NCBI GenBank assembly: GCA_008330645.1
Contig: VLTN01000082.1
Location: forward strand, 62,001 to 126,000
Length of the DNA: 64,000 nt
Reading direction: 5' to 3'
Source: Cafeteria roenbergensis
Taxonomy: Eukaryota > Sar > Bigyra > Bicosoecida > Cafeteriaceae
Shown here one piece after another: positions 33,143 through 46,800 of the stretch. Under the pieces are notes generated by a model that saw only the letters and a program-made list of their open reading frames with translations, was not told the DNA's origin and did not search any database. Both the position numbers and the translations under genes were made by a program. Numbering within the stretch: the first letter of the stretch is position 1; each line of letters starts with the position of its first letter.

Positions 33143-34895
33143 CCCACTACCAGAACCAGGGCGCCCAGCGGTCTCGCTGAGAGTGGCCCTTGCTTGGAAT
33201 GCGCGAGAAGGCTTTTTGTCCGTCGCTGAATGCTGCAGAGCTCGCTGTGATTTCGTCGGCCAGGGTTGTGGCCGGAGATGTTGCGTCGCCGGGTGTCGAC
33301 GCCGAACGCGTCACCAAGTGTGTTCCCGCGGAACCTGGCTCGTGGCGATCGAGGGGACTCGTCGCCCGCCGGGGAGGGGGCCAGTGGCGGCTGCGTTTCG
33401 CAGCGCGCCGTGGCTGACACCCTTGTCCGTGGTCGGCGGGTCATGCTCTGCAGGCTCCTCGCGACCTTCCCGGGCCCTGCCCGGTTGCGCCTCCACTCCA
33501 GTAGCCAAGGTCGCTGCGGCGATGACTGTCGCCACTCGTACGGCGGTGAGGCACCGAGGTTCTTCCTCCGCTGGTGTGACGAGAGATTGTGTGCGTCGTC
33601 GCTGTAGGTTTTCAGCGGGGTCCGGCCGCGGGTCGGCGAAACTGTTCTGGACCCGAGCGATGACTTCTTTCCCACGGGGACGCGAGGCCACTCGTGGGCG
33701 CCGCGGAATCCCCGCGCTGGTTGCCGGCCCGAGCCCTGTCGTCCGTCAACAGCTTTGGTGGCACTCCCGTGTGGATCGACGACCCGACGGCGCGGTGAGT
33801 ATATTCGGGATCGGGTTGCCCCGGCCTCGATCGAGGCGCCGTCGAGACCTCGTCTGGCGCGGCTGGGCCTCAAGGCGTGCGAACTCCCCACGCCCCAAGA
33901 ACCCCGTCGTCTGCAACTGCGCCCGAAGGACAAGACTCTCCGTGTCGAGGCTTCCGAAATCGGCCAAATGCCTTGTTCGGCCAGGGGTGCCGTCGCAATC
34001 GCCACGCTCGCTGCTAAACTGCGAGGTCTGGGGGAGGAAGGCTCGGCCGTGCCTCGAAGGTGGAAGGACCCGTCCCTCGATGGGGCGCTCGATGGGGTCT
34101 GCAGCAGGGTTCTGGTGCTTCTCCGCCCGCAGCCTGGGGCTCTGCGTCTGCGCGCAAGCCTGGCTGCGCTCGCCATGGCCGCGGGCGCATCTGGATAGCC
34201 GCCGACCAATCCCCGGCCTCGACTTGGGCCGCGTGCCTGCGCGTGCCCCTGGTACTCGAGCCCGAGCCTGGGAGGGCCGTGCCATGCGCCCCGACTCCGC
34301 GAAACCAATTTCGAAGTCCCTTGCGTTTTATCTGGGAATGACGACCCGTGGCCACCCGCATGGGTCATTGCCGTCAGGGCCCTGCTCGGGGTGCTTTTCG
34401 GTGCCGACCCGGCGTGTCCGCGACCTGGGATCACCCCCAATCACGTGCCCAGAGCGTTGGGCTCCACTGAAGCAAGCGGGGGGATCCATTCCCGTGTTCC
34501 TTGCCTCTCGGTCGGAGCGGAGCGGAGGGGAGGGCGGGGAGAAGGAGCAGGAAAAACGAAAGAAGAGGAAACTTGGCCCCGCGCTGGCACACGGGGCCCG
34601 TTCCCGGGATTCTGTTGGGTCGGAATGGGTGCCCGCCTCCCGCTTGCTTGCTCTGCACACGGAGCAGAGGCTCAGTTCGGCAGAGCCCGTGCTCGTTTCG
34701 CAACAACGAGTGCCGCAGCGCATGGACGACGGCAACACGAACACAAGCGATCCAGCACGTGTGAGGTTCGGTCAAGAGGCACAGAGCCATGCCAACCCTG
34801 AAGCGCCATTCAAATAGCATATGAGTTGCAAAGGCGCGCGGCAAGGGCTTGGGAAAACTCGCAAAAGACCAACGCGCCTGAGCATTCGCGCCAGA
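33143..34895. other. 1.75-kb lower-GC stretch without a recognisable gene
   Basis: This region is visibly less GC-rich (about 60-63% by eye) than the coding DNA to its right. Frames of about 540 codons on the plus strand (33183-34817) and 450 on the minus strand (33070-34440) overlap, but both give Arg/Ser/Cys-rich, domain-free translations that look like by-products of composition. No rRNA or tRNA was seen. A 12-base palindrome (CCTCGATCGAGG) lies near 33824-33836. It may hold the promoters of flanking genes, a non-coding RNA or a decayed insertion; I cannot tell which. Confidence 0.4.
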
Positions 34896-37800
34896 TCACC
34901 GCATGCGGGGCGCTGCGTGCCTTTCCCCGGCCGCGTTGGCCCCCTGCAGGTCGCCGGCGCCCCGCGAGCCGCGCACACGCGTGGACACCCTCCTGGGGCC
35001 GGCTGCGCTGCCGGTGGGGCTGCTGTATCCCGACTGCAGTCCCAGCCCATCCAGCGGCCGCCGGGACAGCGATGCCTCCGCTTGCGATCGACGAAGCCGC
35101 TCCTGGCTCCGCTCGAGCTCCAGCTGGCTCTCCCGGATCTCGCGGATTCGGGAAAGCAAGCCAGCGTCGGCCACGGTGCCCTCGCGGGCAGGCGCTGAGC
35201 CGGCCGCAGCAGGCCGCCGGGAGGGCAGCCGCGGCGGCGTCACAGCGCGCTGGTCAGAGCCTGGCCGCCCTGGGTGTGGCAGCGCCGCGTAGCCGCGCAT
35301 GCCCTGGCCGGGCACAGCCGGCAGCCCGCCGCCGGGACCAGCAACCGCGCCGCCAGCCACGCCGGCCGCAGCACCCTGGGGCTCACCCGTTGCCCGCTGG
35401 CCTCCACCAAGCGCCATCTCCCTGGCAGACGACGCCACATATGTGCCCGCGGCTCCCACTGGGGTGGGCCGTGGCTGGTGGCGCTGATGGGGCCGGGGCT
35501 TGGCCCGGGAGCGCCGACGCAAGTGTAGCATCACCGCGAGCACTTCGGCGAAACGATCCGCCGCGGCCTCCTCGCTGCACCCCACCATCATGCGGGCGCG
35601 CAAGGACACGAGCTCCCACGGGGTAGAGCCGTGAAGTGCCATGGCGGCCTCCACTTCGTCGAGGCGTCGCCGCACTGCAATGAGCGCATCGGCCGCGGCT
35701 GCCAGCACGCCCGACACCCCGGGCGGCCCAGTGCGGCTGGCAGAGCCCTGCGCGCACGCCTCGAGGAGTTCGGCGCAAAGCCTGGCCGACGCGAACCGGG
35801 GCGTCCGGCGGCGGCGACGCCTTCGAAGCCGGCGGGAGCGGCCCCGCCTCCTGCCGGCGGCGGCGGCGGCGGCGGCGGCGTGGCCAAGCAAGGCCGTAGC
35901 CACCTCGTCCTCGTCAGAGACGTCGTCTAGAGCGCCGTCAGAGATGTCGTGATCCACCCCCTCCCCGTCGCTGCCGCCATCGCTGGAGCCGCTGCTGTCG
36001 CTGCTGTCGCTGCCGCTGCTGCCATCGCTGCCGCTGCCACCGCTGCTGCGGCTGCGAGACCGATGGACGTCGCCCCTGGCCACTGCACGGTGACCTAGGA
36101 TGCGATGGAGCAACACGTGTCCGTTGGGCGCCATCAGGCACGGGTCAGCGCCGGCGAAACCCTTGGCCGCACCCATGCCAACAAGTACCATCACTCCTGC
36201 AGGAGTCACGGCGAGGTCACAGGGCTGTCGCGAACCCATCGCCAGCACGTACGTGGTGGCGAGCACCGCTGCCAGGGACGATGCGAGGTTCGACGACACC
36301 TCCACCAGAGCATCCCCAATGCTGGTCCCGCCGGCAGCGCCAGCAGCAGCAGCAGCAGCAGAGGCAGAGGCGGCGTCAGCTGAGGCGGCGGCGCCAGCAG
36401 CGGCGGCGGCGCCCCCTCTGAGGGCCGGGGACCCTCCGCTGGCAGGACCGACGTCAGCGCCGTCGCTGTCACTGCCGTCACTGTCGTCCCCTCCAGCCGA
36501 AGAGCTGATCCTGCCGCCGGCTCTGCCCGCGCGGGACGCCCCCCTCGCTGCCCCCCGCGCCACGTCATCCGTATGACTGCCTCGTCCCGCCGCGGGCTGA
36601 CCGATGCGCTCAAGCAAGGTGGCGGCGAGCCACCGAACGAGGCCCCGCTTCCCGTAGCCCCACAGGCCGCTGGTGCCAGCTCCGCGGCCGGCAGCCAGCT
36701 CTGCCGGGAGGGCAGCCCCTGGAGCCCTGGGAGGCGAGGGCAGAGCCATGCTCGCTGTGATGCCGCCGGTGGGTCTGGGCGAGAGACGGCGAGCCCTGCC
36801 GCCCCCACCGCCGCCAGCGGCGCCTCTGCGGGCAGCATCCCCGCCGGCACCGTCGCTGTCGCTGTCACCATCGATGCCGGAGCTGTCGGATCCGCTGTCA
36901 GCTGACTGACCGCGGGCTGAGGCTGCCCCACCATCATACGACGTCAGTGCAAAGTCGCTCACTGATGCGAGCTCTGCTGAACGGCCACGCCCCTTCGCGG
37001 CTGCGCTGCCGCGACGCAGCCTGCCAGCCGACCCCGACCGCCCGGCAGCTGCGTTCCCACTTCGTCTGGAAGGGTCCTCGTCGTCGAGCTCTGCCTCCCG
37101 CACGCCCAGCACCTCTGCCAGGGTTCGGGCCTCTGGCGGCGAGAGCGTCAGCCCCAGGAGGGCCGCCGCGCCGCTCCCCGCAGACCCACCGAGCGACCCG
37201 GGGGGCCCCAGCGGGGTCAGACCCATCACGGTCGGCAGAGCCGCGTCACCGACGGGGAGGCCTGCCTGCCGCCAAATCCCTCCCAGCAGAGCCCCGAGCC
37301 GTGACAGCTCCACTTCGCGGTGAAGTGCCTCTGCCGGTCCGTACGTGGCAGTCACGCACAGAGTCTGGCCCGACGTCAGCAGGGGCCTGGGAACGTGTCT
37401 CCGCAGAGTCACCCGCCCATCAGCCTCGCTGCCACCGCCGCCGCTGGCTGCCCCGCCAGCATCCAGCTCTGCATCCAGCTCCACCATGGCCCTCAGCCGC
37501 GCGGCCTCCTCCGCCTCCGCCGCCAGCACAGCAGCCGCCGCCTCCGAGTCAGCAGCCGTCGCCTCGGCCTCAGGGCCGTCGACGTCGTCCATGGGGATGA
37601 AGTGGATCATGGCTCTGCACGATCCTTCCGATTTCGAAGAGGCGATCACCCGGCTCGCGGAGGGAAGGATGCGCCGAGCGCAGAGCCCGGCAACCGGCAG
37701 AGCCACCCCAGCCACAGAGCGCAGCCCCGACGCCGACGAGTCCTTCCCGGCGGCGTCCTTGTAGCGGCCCCGGGCAGCAGCCTCGGCGGAGAAGGGGTCT

Positions 37801-40800
37801 GCCACAGCCGCAGCGGCGGCGGCCGGGCCGGACGCGGCTCGCGGACTGGCGTCAGTGGCCGCGGGCGCGCGACGAGAGGCGCTGCAGAGTTCGTCCAGGG
37901 CGGCGTCGTCGTCTGCGTCAGCGAGGGCCAGCAGCCCCAGTGGCCTGAGGAGCAGGACTGTGCCCTCACGCGCCGCCTCCGCCTCCGCCCACAGCGCCTC
38001 CGCCTCCGCCTCTGCTTCCGCCTCCGCCTTCGCCTCCGCGTCGGCCGCGACAGCGTCTGCGTCGGAGCCTGCGTCAGTGGCTGCGTCAGGCTTACGTTCC
38101 GGGGAATCGCGGGACGCTGCCTGCGCCTGCGAAACGCGCCGCCTCGCCCGGCGCTGGTCGATCGCCGCTCGCAGCGCCACCAGCCGAAACAGCGCCGACG
38201 GCAGGGCAGCGTCCGCCGAGCCGACGGACAGTCGGACCACTCGCGGAAACACGCACCGGTGCAGGGAGGAAGCCAGCTCTGCCGAGCGACGTCCCCTCGG
38301 GGCCGCCGCCGCGGTGGCGCAGGCAGCAGCTAGCTGGGAGCCCACCAGCGCGAGGAGACCAGCCTCCGCCGAGAAGGAGGGCCCCGCCAGCGACGCGTCC
38401 AGCACGGAGCGCGAGAGAGCGGCCGCGGCGGGGCCGAGGGCGGGCCGGGCTGCTGCGGCTTCGAACGCCGACCACAGAGTTCTGCGGCCGGCTGTAAGCG
38501 GGTGCAGCGCCGCGCGGTGGACCAGCACCCGGCAGAGCCCCTCGGCAGCGGCATGGCGGCCTGACGAGGGGCCCAGGCCGCTCTGGGCATCGGCGCTGAC
38601 GTCGCTGCCGCTTCGGCGCCACGACGCAGCCCGCACTGGTGGCGTTGCTCCCCCCACGGGGGCGCTTGGCAGCAGCAGCAGCAGCAGCGCAGAGACCAGC
38701 TCCGGGGTGATGGACACGTGATGCGCCAGCGACACCCGGGACACGGCAGCGACCGCGGCAGACGCAACGGCCGGGTCTGACGCCAGTGGCGAGGCCAGCA
38801 GCGACAGCGCCGCCCCCACAGGCAGCCCGCCGCGCCGGCGGAGCAACGCGTGTCGCGCAGCGGACAGAGCCGGGGCGGTTACGCGCGCCACCGGCGGGAA
38901 TCGCAGCACCGCTCTGGACTCGTCGCGTGTCGACCCCGGCGCGGTGGATGCCTCGTCGGACTGGCGCCTGATCTGCGCGCGATGGCGTTCTGCCACAAGG
39001 TAGACCGGGGCGCCTGACGGGGGACACGCCGCCAGGAGAGCGGAGAGCGCGGCAGGGTCGCCGAGCAAGGCGAAGCGGCCTGCCCAGAGCACGCAGCGCA
39101 CTTCACTCCAGAGGCCGCCGGAGCGGTGCATCGTTTCGCCAATGGGGACGCCACCGACGGCCGACGCCTGGGGCGGCCCAATCACCCGCCCATCAGCTGA
39201 TGGCGCCGAGATGACCGCGTCCCACGGTGCCCCGCTTGGCTCTGCTGACGAGTGGCCACCAAGCGCATGACACGCTGCAGATGCCGTCATGACGGCCGTT
39301 TGACGACGCGAAACCGCAGAGGCGGCAAGCAGCGCCGACCGTGAAACCGCCGCGGAAGCGTCGCGGAGGTCTCTCGCGGCAAGAGACTCGTCCGACGCGT
39401 CGCTGAGCGCGCTCGTCAGCGCAGCAGCAGCAGCGTCCGAAACCGCGCTGCTGACGTCGCCGCCGTCGTCGCCGCCGTCGTCGCCGCCGTCGCCATCGAC
39501 ACTGCCTTCCCCTCGTGAAGCTACGGCTCTGCCAGCAGCAGCAGCAGCAACAACAACAGCTGCAGCGCCGGCCGCTCCAGCGCCCAGCGGCGTCAGCAGC
39601 ATCGAGGGGAGAGCCGTTGGAAGGGTCCCAGTCCACACAGCGTCGAACGACGCCGGCAGCGCCTCTGCAAACACCTGCGACGCTGCCAGGTCCAGCGCCG
39701 CAGCAACCGCAGCAGCGGCCGGCCGGGCGTCTTGGTCGATCGCAGGCCCTGCCCGCAGCAAGACTGCCGACGGCGACACAAGCGGCGCCGGCGCATGGTC
39801 GATCGCAGATCCTGCCGCCTCCAGAGCAAACGAAAACCAACCGTCGGCTCTGCCGGCAGAGCTGTTGACGATGACCGCAGCTGTGGGGTCTGCCAGCAGC
39901 GGCGTCGAGGCGGCCACCGCTGCGAGCGACGCGGCGCACGACGCCAGCGCACGGCTCTGCCCGGTCCAAGACGCCTGGCTCTGCCGGTCGGGGCCAGCTG
40001 GTGGTTGGTGGCTGACCGCACCGTGACTCTCTGCTGCAACTGCGGCTGCGGCTTGCAGGAGTGAGGCCACGAGACGGCGGGCCGATCCTGCCGTCGATCC
40101 TTCCAGAAGCGGGCTGCGAAGTTGCGCCGAGCGCCCCTGGGGTTGCAGTGGCGCCTCCCTGCCATCGTCGGCATGCGCTGTTGCTGTTGCTGTTGCTGCT
40201 GCTGGCGGCGCTGCCGTGATCGTCGCAGCGGTCGCTCCGAGCGTGCCCCCGCCCAGCGCCAGCACGAGCGCTGCCACTGCTGCAGCCAGGCGGCGCCGGC
40301 GCCGACAACTCTCCGCTCGCGCGGATGCGGAGTTTCGCGCGGCGTCTGACGCATGCTTTCCGACCGTTTCGCGTCCATCCATCTGCTCGGCATCAGTGAC
40401 AGCTGCCTCAACCAGCGCAACATCCGCACGTGTCACCGCGACATCAGCGTCGCTCACTGCCACTGCTTCCGCCAGCACGCGCCACGCGAGCGCCACCCCT
40501 GGGTTGCAGCTAGCCTCAAGCAGCAGCTCTCCACACGACCACGACGAGCTCGAAGCCGCCGCCTCCGCCTCGGTGCCCGGCCAGTCACCCGGGTACAACG
40601 AAACTGCCACCCTTCCTGACACAACCCGCCCTTGGCGATCGACCAAGGGGAATGCCCCCCAGGCAACGGCCCCGCCTCGCGCCGCCGCGCCCCCGCCCGC
40701 GCCGCCGCCCGCGCCCCCGCCTGAGCCGGATGCTGACCCCTCCCTGGGCCGGCCGGGCCTGCTGCCTGCGGAACCCGCCGCAGCGGAGGCAGAGGGCACT

Positions 40801-43800
40801 CCGCCGTCCTGATGAACCACAACGACCAGCCGCGCGTCAGCCGGTAAGTCGCACACACGGCAGGGCAGAGCCGACCACGAAGTGCCCCGCCCCCACTTCG
40901 CGCCTTCCACAGCGGCTGCCCATCCGCCTCTGCTGCTGCGGCCAGCGTCGCCTCCCACGGGTCTCGAAACCGCGGGGCGTGAGACGGCGTCGCCGCAGAC
41001 CACGCCGGCGGAGGCGACGACGACCATTCTGCACCTCACGCGCGACACGGACGCTCTGGGCGGAACCCGATGCCATGCTGACTGGGCTGCGATGGGTTCG
41101 TGATCGGCCAGGCGTCCCGACGCCACGTCTCGCGGCTCTGCAGGCTCGAACTGCGATAGGTACGAAGCGCTCCTGAGCTCAGCCGTCCTTGGCACTGGCG
41201 GCGAGGACTGCGCGAGCCAGGGGCTGCCACCGAGCGACGCAGCTGCGGCCTGCGATGGGGCGAGGCGCAGGGAGAGGGGCCTGGCCAGCAGCGGCCAGGC
41301 GGCCTCGTGCTGCGGCGACGAAACCGCTCCCTGGCTCCGTCCCGCCACGGCCCTTGCGATGGACGACAGAGACGGCGCCCGGAGCGCGGAGGGCAGCGAC
41401 GCGGAGATGGCGGCGCTGACGCGCTGAGATGTCGTCACGGTGGATCCTTCCGCCGATCCTTCCGCAAACCCTTCCGCCGCGGCCTCGTCCGCCTCGGCCT
41501 GCTCGGCTGCAGCTTGCAGCGCCGCACTGACCACCGAGTCAGCGTCGAATCCCGCGGCCCTCAGTTCGCCGTCAACCGCGGCCTGGTCAATGGTCGCGCT
41601 GCCGCTCTGGCAGTGAGCCCGGCCACGGCCCAGCAGCAGCGCCGTGAGCGACACGGCGCGTCGCTCAGCCTCGTCCTCGGAAGACGTCGCCCCAGCCGCA
41701 ACCGGCAGCCACGGCAGAGCCAGCTCCACCGCCTGGTCCACCGCCGCCTGCACAGCGACGCCAGCCAGCGCCGCCGCTGCCTGCAGAGCCACCATATCCG
41801 CCGGAGAGAACGACCCCCTCCCAGAGGCGTCCGAGCGGGGCGCCGGACTCGCTTGAGCGCCACCGCGGGCAGCCGGCGTCGCCCCGCTGAACAGCTCTGC
41901 CGGCGAGAGACGCCCCGGCAGAGCTCTCCCGTCCTTGTCGGTGACCAGCATCACTCCCACGCAACGACGGCGCTGCAGAGCCGGTCCACTTCCCGGCAGA
42001 GCCACCACGACTGGCAGCGCCACTGCGTGGTTGCAGCGATACTCCTCGTTCACCGCCGTGGCGTTCACCTCGTCCGCCCACGCCTCGGCGGTCTCGGCGC
42101 CATTCGGGTGCACCGGCAGAGCCGACGGCCCACGCGCCGAGACGGTGACCTGGCCGTCCGGCGAAACCGCCATCACCATGACCCTGCCTGTCCGGGCGGC
42201 GATGGCGCAGAGCCCGACCATGGGCAGAGCCTCGCCGAAGGGGAAGGCGAGCGTCTCCGCCGCCTTGGCCGACTCCGCCTGGGCCTCTGCGGATCGATCA
42301 GCTGACTCCTTGTCGCCGTCCGGCGGGCTGCCCGTGGGTAGGGCCACGCCGTTGGCGGCAGGCAGGGTGGCCACCGACGGCGGGCCGCCGATGAGGCCTG
42401 ACAGCAGCGACTGCTCCGGCAGCTGCTGCCACACCCCGGCAGCCACGGCGGCTTGGGCGGCCGGCTTGCCCCTGCCAAGCGCCCCCCGTGAACCAGGTCC
42501 ACGCCCACCGGGGCGCGCCCCCGCCTCGGCCTCCGGCAGAGCCGCAGCGGCTAAAAGGCGAGACGTCGCCGTGGGCGCGGCCCCGGCTGGGTGGCCGGCC
42601 GCACGACGCACCAGCATGGCGGGTGGCGCGAGGGCGGCCGGCGTCGGCGTCGGCGCGCCGCTCGACCCGGCCAGCGCGCTCGCCGGTGCGGCATCGGCGG
42701 CAGCACGTGCAGCAGTGTGGGCGGCGCCGCCACTCTCAGCTGCTGCGGCAGCCGCAGCAGCTGCGGCAGCGACAGAATAGCGCGCGAACGAGGAGAATGC
42801 CTCCGGCCGCCACGGGCCCGGGGCCGCGGTGGTGGCGTCGGCCGCTACCTCGAACAGCACGGCGTCGGTGGCGCAGAACCACCCAGACACCGCGTCCAGA
42901 ACAGCCGACAGCGTCATTGGCAACGTCGCCATGGGGTCACTTCGCTCGCTCTGCCACGTTCCCTGCCACCTGGCATGCGCTCGCGGCGCTGCAGCGCCCG
43001 GGGCGCCGCCCGAACCAGCCGCGCTATGCCTGGCAGCCCCCCCTTCAGTTGCATTTGTATCTGCAGTTGTATCTGCAGTTGCAGTTGTATATGCTAGTTC
43101 AATGTGGCCAGCGGCGTGCTGGGCTCCGCACTCCCCAATCACGGCAGCGGCGGAACGTACCGCGGCGACGTCGGCGCAGCCTGCCCGCAGCACTGCCATG
43201 AGGAGGGGTGACGCGAGCGCGAGGTCGGGATGGAGGAGCGACGCAGAGTCGCTCGCTTCGGCCGCCGACGTCGCTGCTTCGGCCACTTCGCCGACATCGT
43301 CGTCACCACCGCCACCGCCACTGGCACCAACACCGGCACCAGCACCAGTCTCAGCACCACCACCACCGGTACCACCACCTGTCTGGGCAGAGCTGTCGGC
43401 GTCCGCGTGAACCAGCTCTGCCGCAGCCTGCCGCGCCCGACGACGCTCTGCCGCCCGCGCCCGCGCTAGCGCCGCCTCTGCACGCACGGCGCCGACGTCC
43501 GAATCCTGGCTCTGCCGGCAGAGCGCCAGCTCCCTGAGCGCACCAAAGTCTGCAGCGGCCTCCGACGCCGCCACCGCCACCACAGCCGCGCCGGCAGAGC
43601 CGTCCACGGAGGAGCCCCCCACGGCGTCTCGCGGGTGCGGCTGCACGGGGCTGTAGAGCGGGGAGAGGAGGGCTGCCAGCACGGTGTCGCTCCACCCGCC
43701 CACCGTGGCGGCTTCGCTGAACAGAGCTCGTCGCAGCAGCCGGGCCGACACCACCGCCAGCCGCACGCCGCCGCGGCCAGCCACCCACTGGCTCACGTCG

Positions 43801-46800
43801 GCAGAGCCCTCCGCGGACCGCGCCAGCAGTGCTTGCGCGCCGAGCACGTCGCCCACACCGGCAGAGCCGGCCTCAGGTCCCGGTGCAGAGCCACTTCGAG
43901 CCACGTCCAGGTCAATGCTCCACTGCCGAGCGGCAGCTGCTGCCGCGGCTGCCGGTGCAGCGAGGGGCGCGGTGGTCCCGGTAGAGCCGCTGAGAGCATC
44001 CACTCGCCTGACCAACACTCCCGAACCATCGGACCCCTTGTGACGGGGGGAAATGCGGGCCGATCCTTCCAGAATCACCAGCACCCCGAGGTGCGCGACC
44101 CGCGGCAGCGCATCGGCGGGCACAGCGGCAGAGCCAACGACGACGGGCCTTGCGCGGTGCAGGCGCTCTCCTGGCGGCACCGTGGCTGGCAGAGCCCTCG
44201 ACGCGATCTCGACCACCACTCTCCAGGGCAGAGCCGCGGTGAGTGACTCCCTGCAGAGAGCAGCTGCAACTGCTTCGGCTGCAGGCCCGGCGCCGAGCAA
44301 CGCTGCGTCGCTCAGGTGCACTCCAGGACGACGCGCGGCACCGGCACCGGCACCGGCACCGGCACCGGCACCGGCAAGTTCACCACCAGCACCACCACCT
44401 CCAGCAGCGGATGCCGCAGCGGCGGCGGCGGCGGCGGCAGCAGCAGCAGAGGCGGCAGCAGCAGCAGAGGCGGCGGCAGATGCCAGAGCCGCCTCCGTGC
44501 CGATGGGTGCGCTCCCCCTCAGGTGGATTGGCGCGGCGGCACTGCCCGCCGCAGCGCCGCTCGCGGGTCCAGCCGCCGCTGCTGCTGCCTCCACGCCCGG
44601 CGCCGCCCACCCGGCGGCCCGTCCGCCTGCGACAGCGGAGGCCGACGCTACCCTGGCGCCCTCCCGACCCGCTGCCGGCGAGGCTGTCGCCGTCGCGCGG
44701 CTGCTGTGGTGCCGGTGAGCGTCGTTGAGACCGGGTGACGAGAACCCGGCCGATCGTTTCGCCGCGGCGAAGAGAGACAGCAGGGGTGAGCGACGCCGAG
44801 CGACGGTCCTGTGCGCTCGACGAGAGGCGGTGAGAGACGCTTCAAGGCGCTCCTGCTCCGTGAGAGACGCCGAGAGATCCACCTCCATTACAGCAAGGCG
44901 TTGCTGGGAGTCGCTCAAGCGTTGCTCCAGGCGAGCAATGCGCTCTGCCAGCGCAACCAGCGTCACGCGCACATCACGATCGGCATCCGACACCCCATCC
45001 GGCATCGCCACCCCACCGGGATAGACGGCCCCGCCAGCAGAGCCGTGGTGCGCCGCGCCGACGGACCGCGTCTCCAGGGGCGCCGGCTCCCGCGCTGCAG
45101 CGCTCGGCCAGTCCTGCTGAAACGACAGGCTCACGCCCGCCACCTCGCCGTAGCCAGCGGCAGGCCAAACGGGCTCTGCCACCGAGCCTCCCCGCGTGCC
45201 TGCGGCAGAGCCAGCCCTGGCAGAGCCGTGCGACGGGTGCACGAGCGCCACCGGGGGGGTGGGCGCCGTGGCTCTGTCGGGGCCGGGGCTCCGCGCTGCG
45301 GGGGCGGTTTCGCCGCTCTGTGAGCCGCGGCGCGACCTCCTCTGTGCGGGGGTGGCGGAGGCGTCGGCGGCGGCGGCGGTGACTCCCGTCACAGAGGCTG
45401 GCGGCGGCCTAACTGCTGCTGCTGCTGCTGATGCCGCTGCCGCCTCCGAGGCAGGGGCGGCAGAGGCGAATCCCGTGCCGGCTCCGGGCTGGTGGCCCCG
45501 TGACCGGCTCACGGCTGGGCCGAACGCGGCGAGTGCCGATGGCGGCAGCGGCGACGGCAGACTGGGTCGCTCGGTCGAAAGATCGTCCGGGCGGAGCGGG
45601 CGGTCGGCAGCTGATTGGCCGAGCGCGCCCGCCTGCGAGCTCGCGCCCGCGGCCGCCCTGCCGCCGTCCGACGATCGTCGAAGGCGGCTCTGCCGGTGCT
45701 GCAGGGGGGACGACGTGTCGCCGTCGCGACCGCCAGCGTCGACGTCTGAGGCAGCGGCCCCGCGGCGGAGCGGCGACGAGACAATGGGCGCTCGACCGCG
45801 GCTGGCCATCGATATGGCTGCTTTGGTCTCCGCCTCCGCCCTGTGGTGGCGCTCCCTCGAGGCAGCGCGGCTGCGGTCGACGCGGGACACCACCCGAGCT
45901 GCCGCGTCCACGGCGTCGCCGGAGCCGCCGGCGCCGGCTCCGGACACGCTACCGGGGCCGCTGCCGCCGCTGCCGCCGCTGCCGCCGCCGGTGGCACGGG
46001 CGTGGGCGGCGTCCGCCTCCCAGCCGTGCAGCGCCTCTCGCGGCGAGGCCGCGCGGCTGTGGCCCGAGGCGGACTCTGGGCTGTGCATGTGGCTCTGCCA
46101 CCCGTCTGCCCAGCCGCCCTGCCACGCAGAGCCCGCGTGGCCGGGCGTGCCTGCCATGTAGGGAGGGCTGGGCTGCGAGTGCGCTCCCAAGAAGGAGGAG
46201 TGATCGTGCACTGACAGGCCGCTGACTCCGGCCTGATGATAGAAGCCCCCGTGGTGGGGCTGCTGCGGCTGGTAGTGCAGCCGGCGCTGCTGGTCGAAGC
46301 GGTCGCCGCTGACCACCGGGTGCTCCGACTCGGCTGCGGCGGGCAGCGCCCCCGCACGGGAGGCCGCGCTGTAGGCCAGCACCGCGGCCTCCACCTCTCG
46401 GGGGGAAAGCCGCGCAACCGGGAGAGGGCCGCCCATGGGGATGCCGGGCGAGGCCTGGCCGGGGTGGACAGGCCCGCGGGGCGAATACGCCCCCGACTGG
46501 TCCGGCGAGGGCGCGCGCACAGCCAGCGGGCTGGCGGCGTAAGGGTGGCCAGCCGGGAAGAATGCGCCCGGGGCAGTCCCGGCAAAGGGCGGCGGCATGG
46601 CGAGGGGAGCGGGCTGGCCGGCGGTCGACCAGCCGTGCGCGGGCGCTCGCCCTGCGGCTGTTGGGGACGCAGGCTCGCCCGCCGCCGGCTCCGCGCGCCG
46701 GGATGGCGACACGCCGTCCTTCCGGGGGCGGCTTCGGCTCCGGTGGCGGTCGGAGCGGCGATCAGCGGCGGGTCTGCCGGCGGATTGCATTGGCGACGCC

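Noticed and set aside
33183-34817. A 544-codon plus-strand frame as a possible gene.
   Set aside because: The translation is Arg/Ser/Cys-rich with no protein-like pattern, and the opposite strand is equally open.
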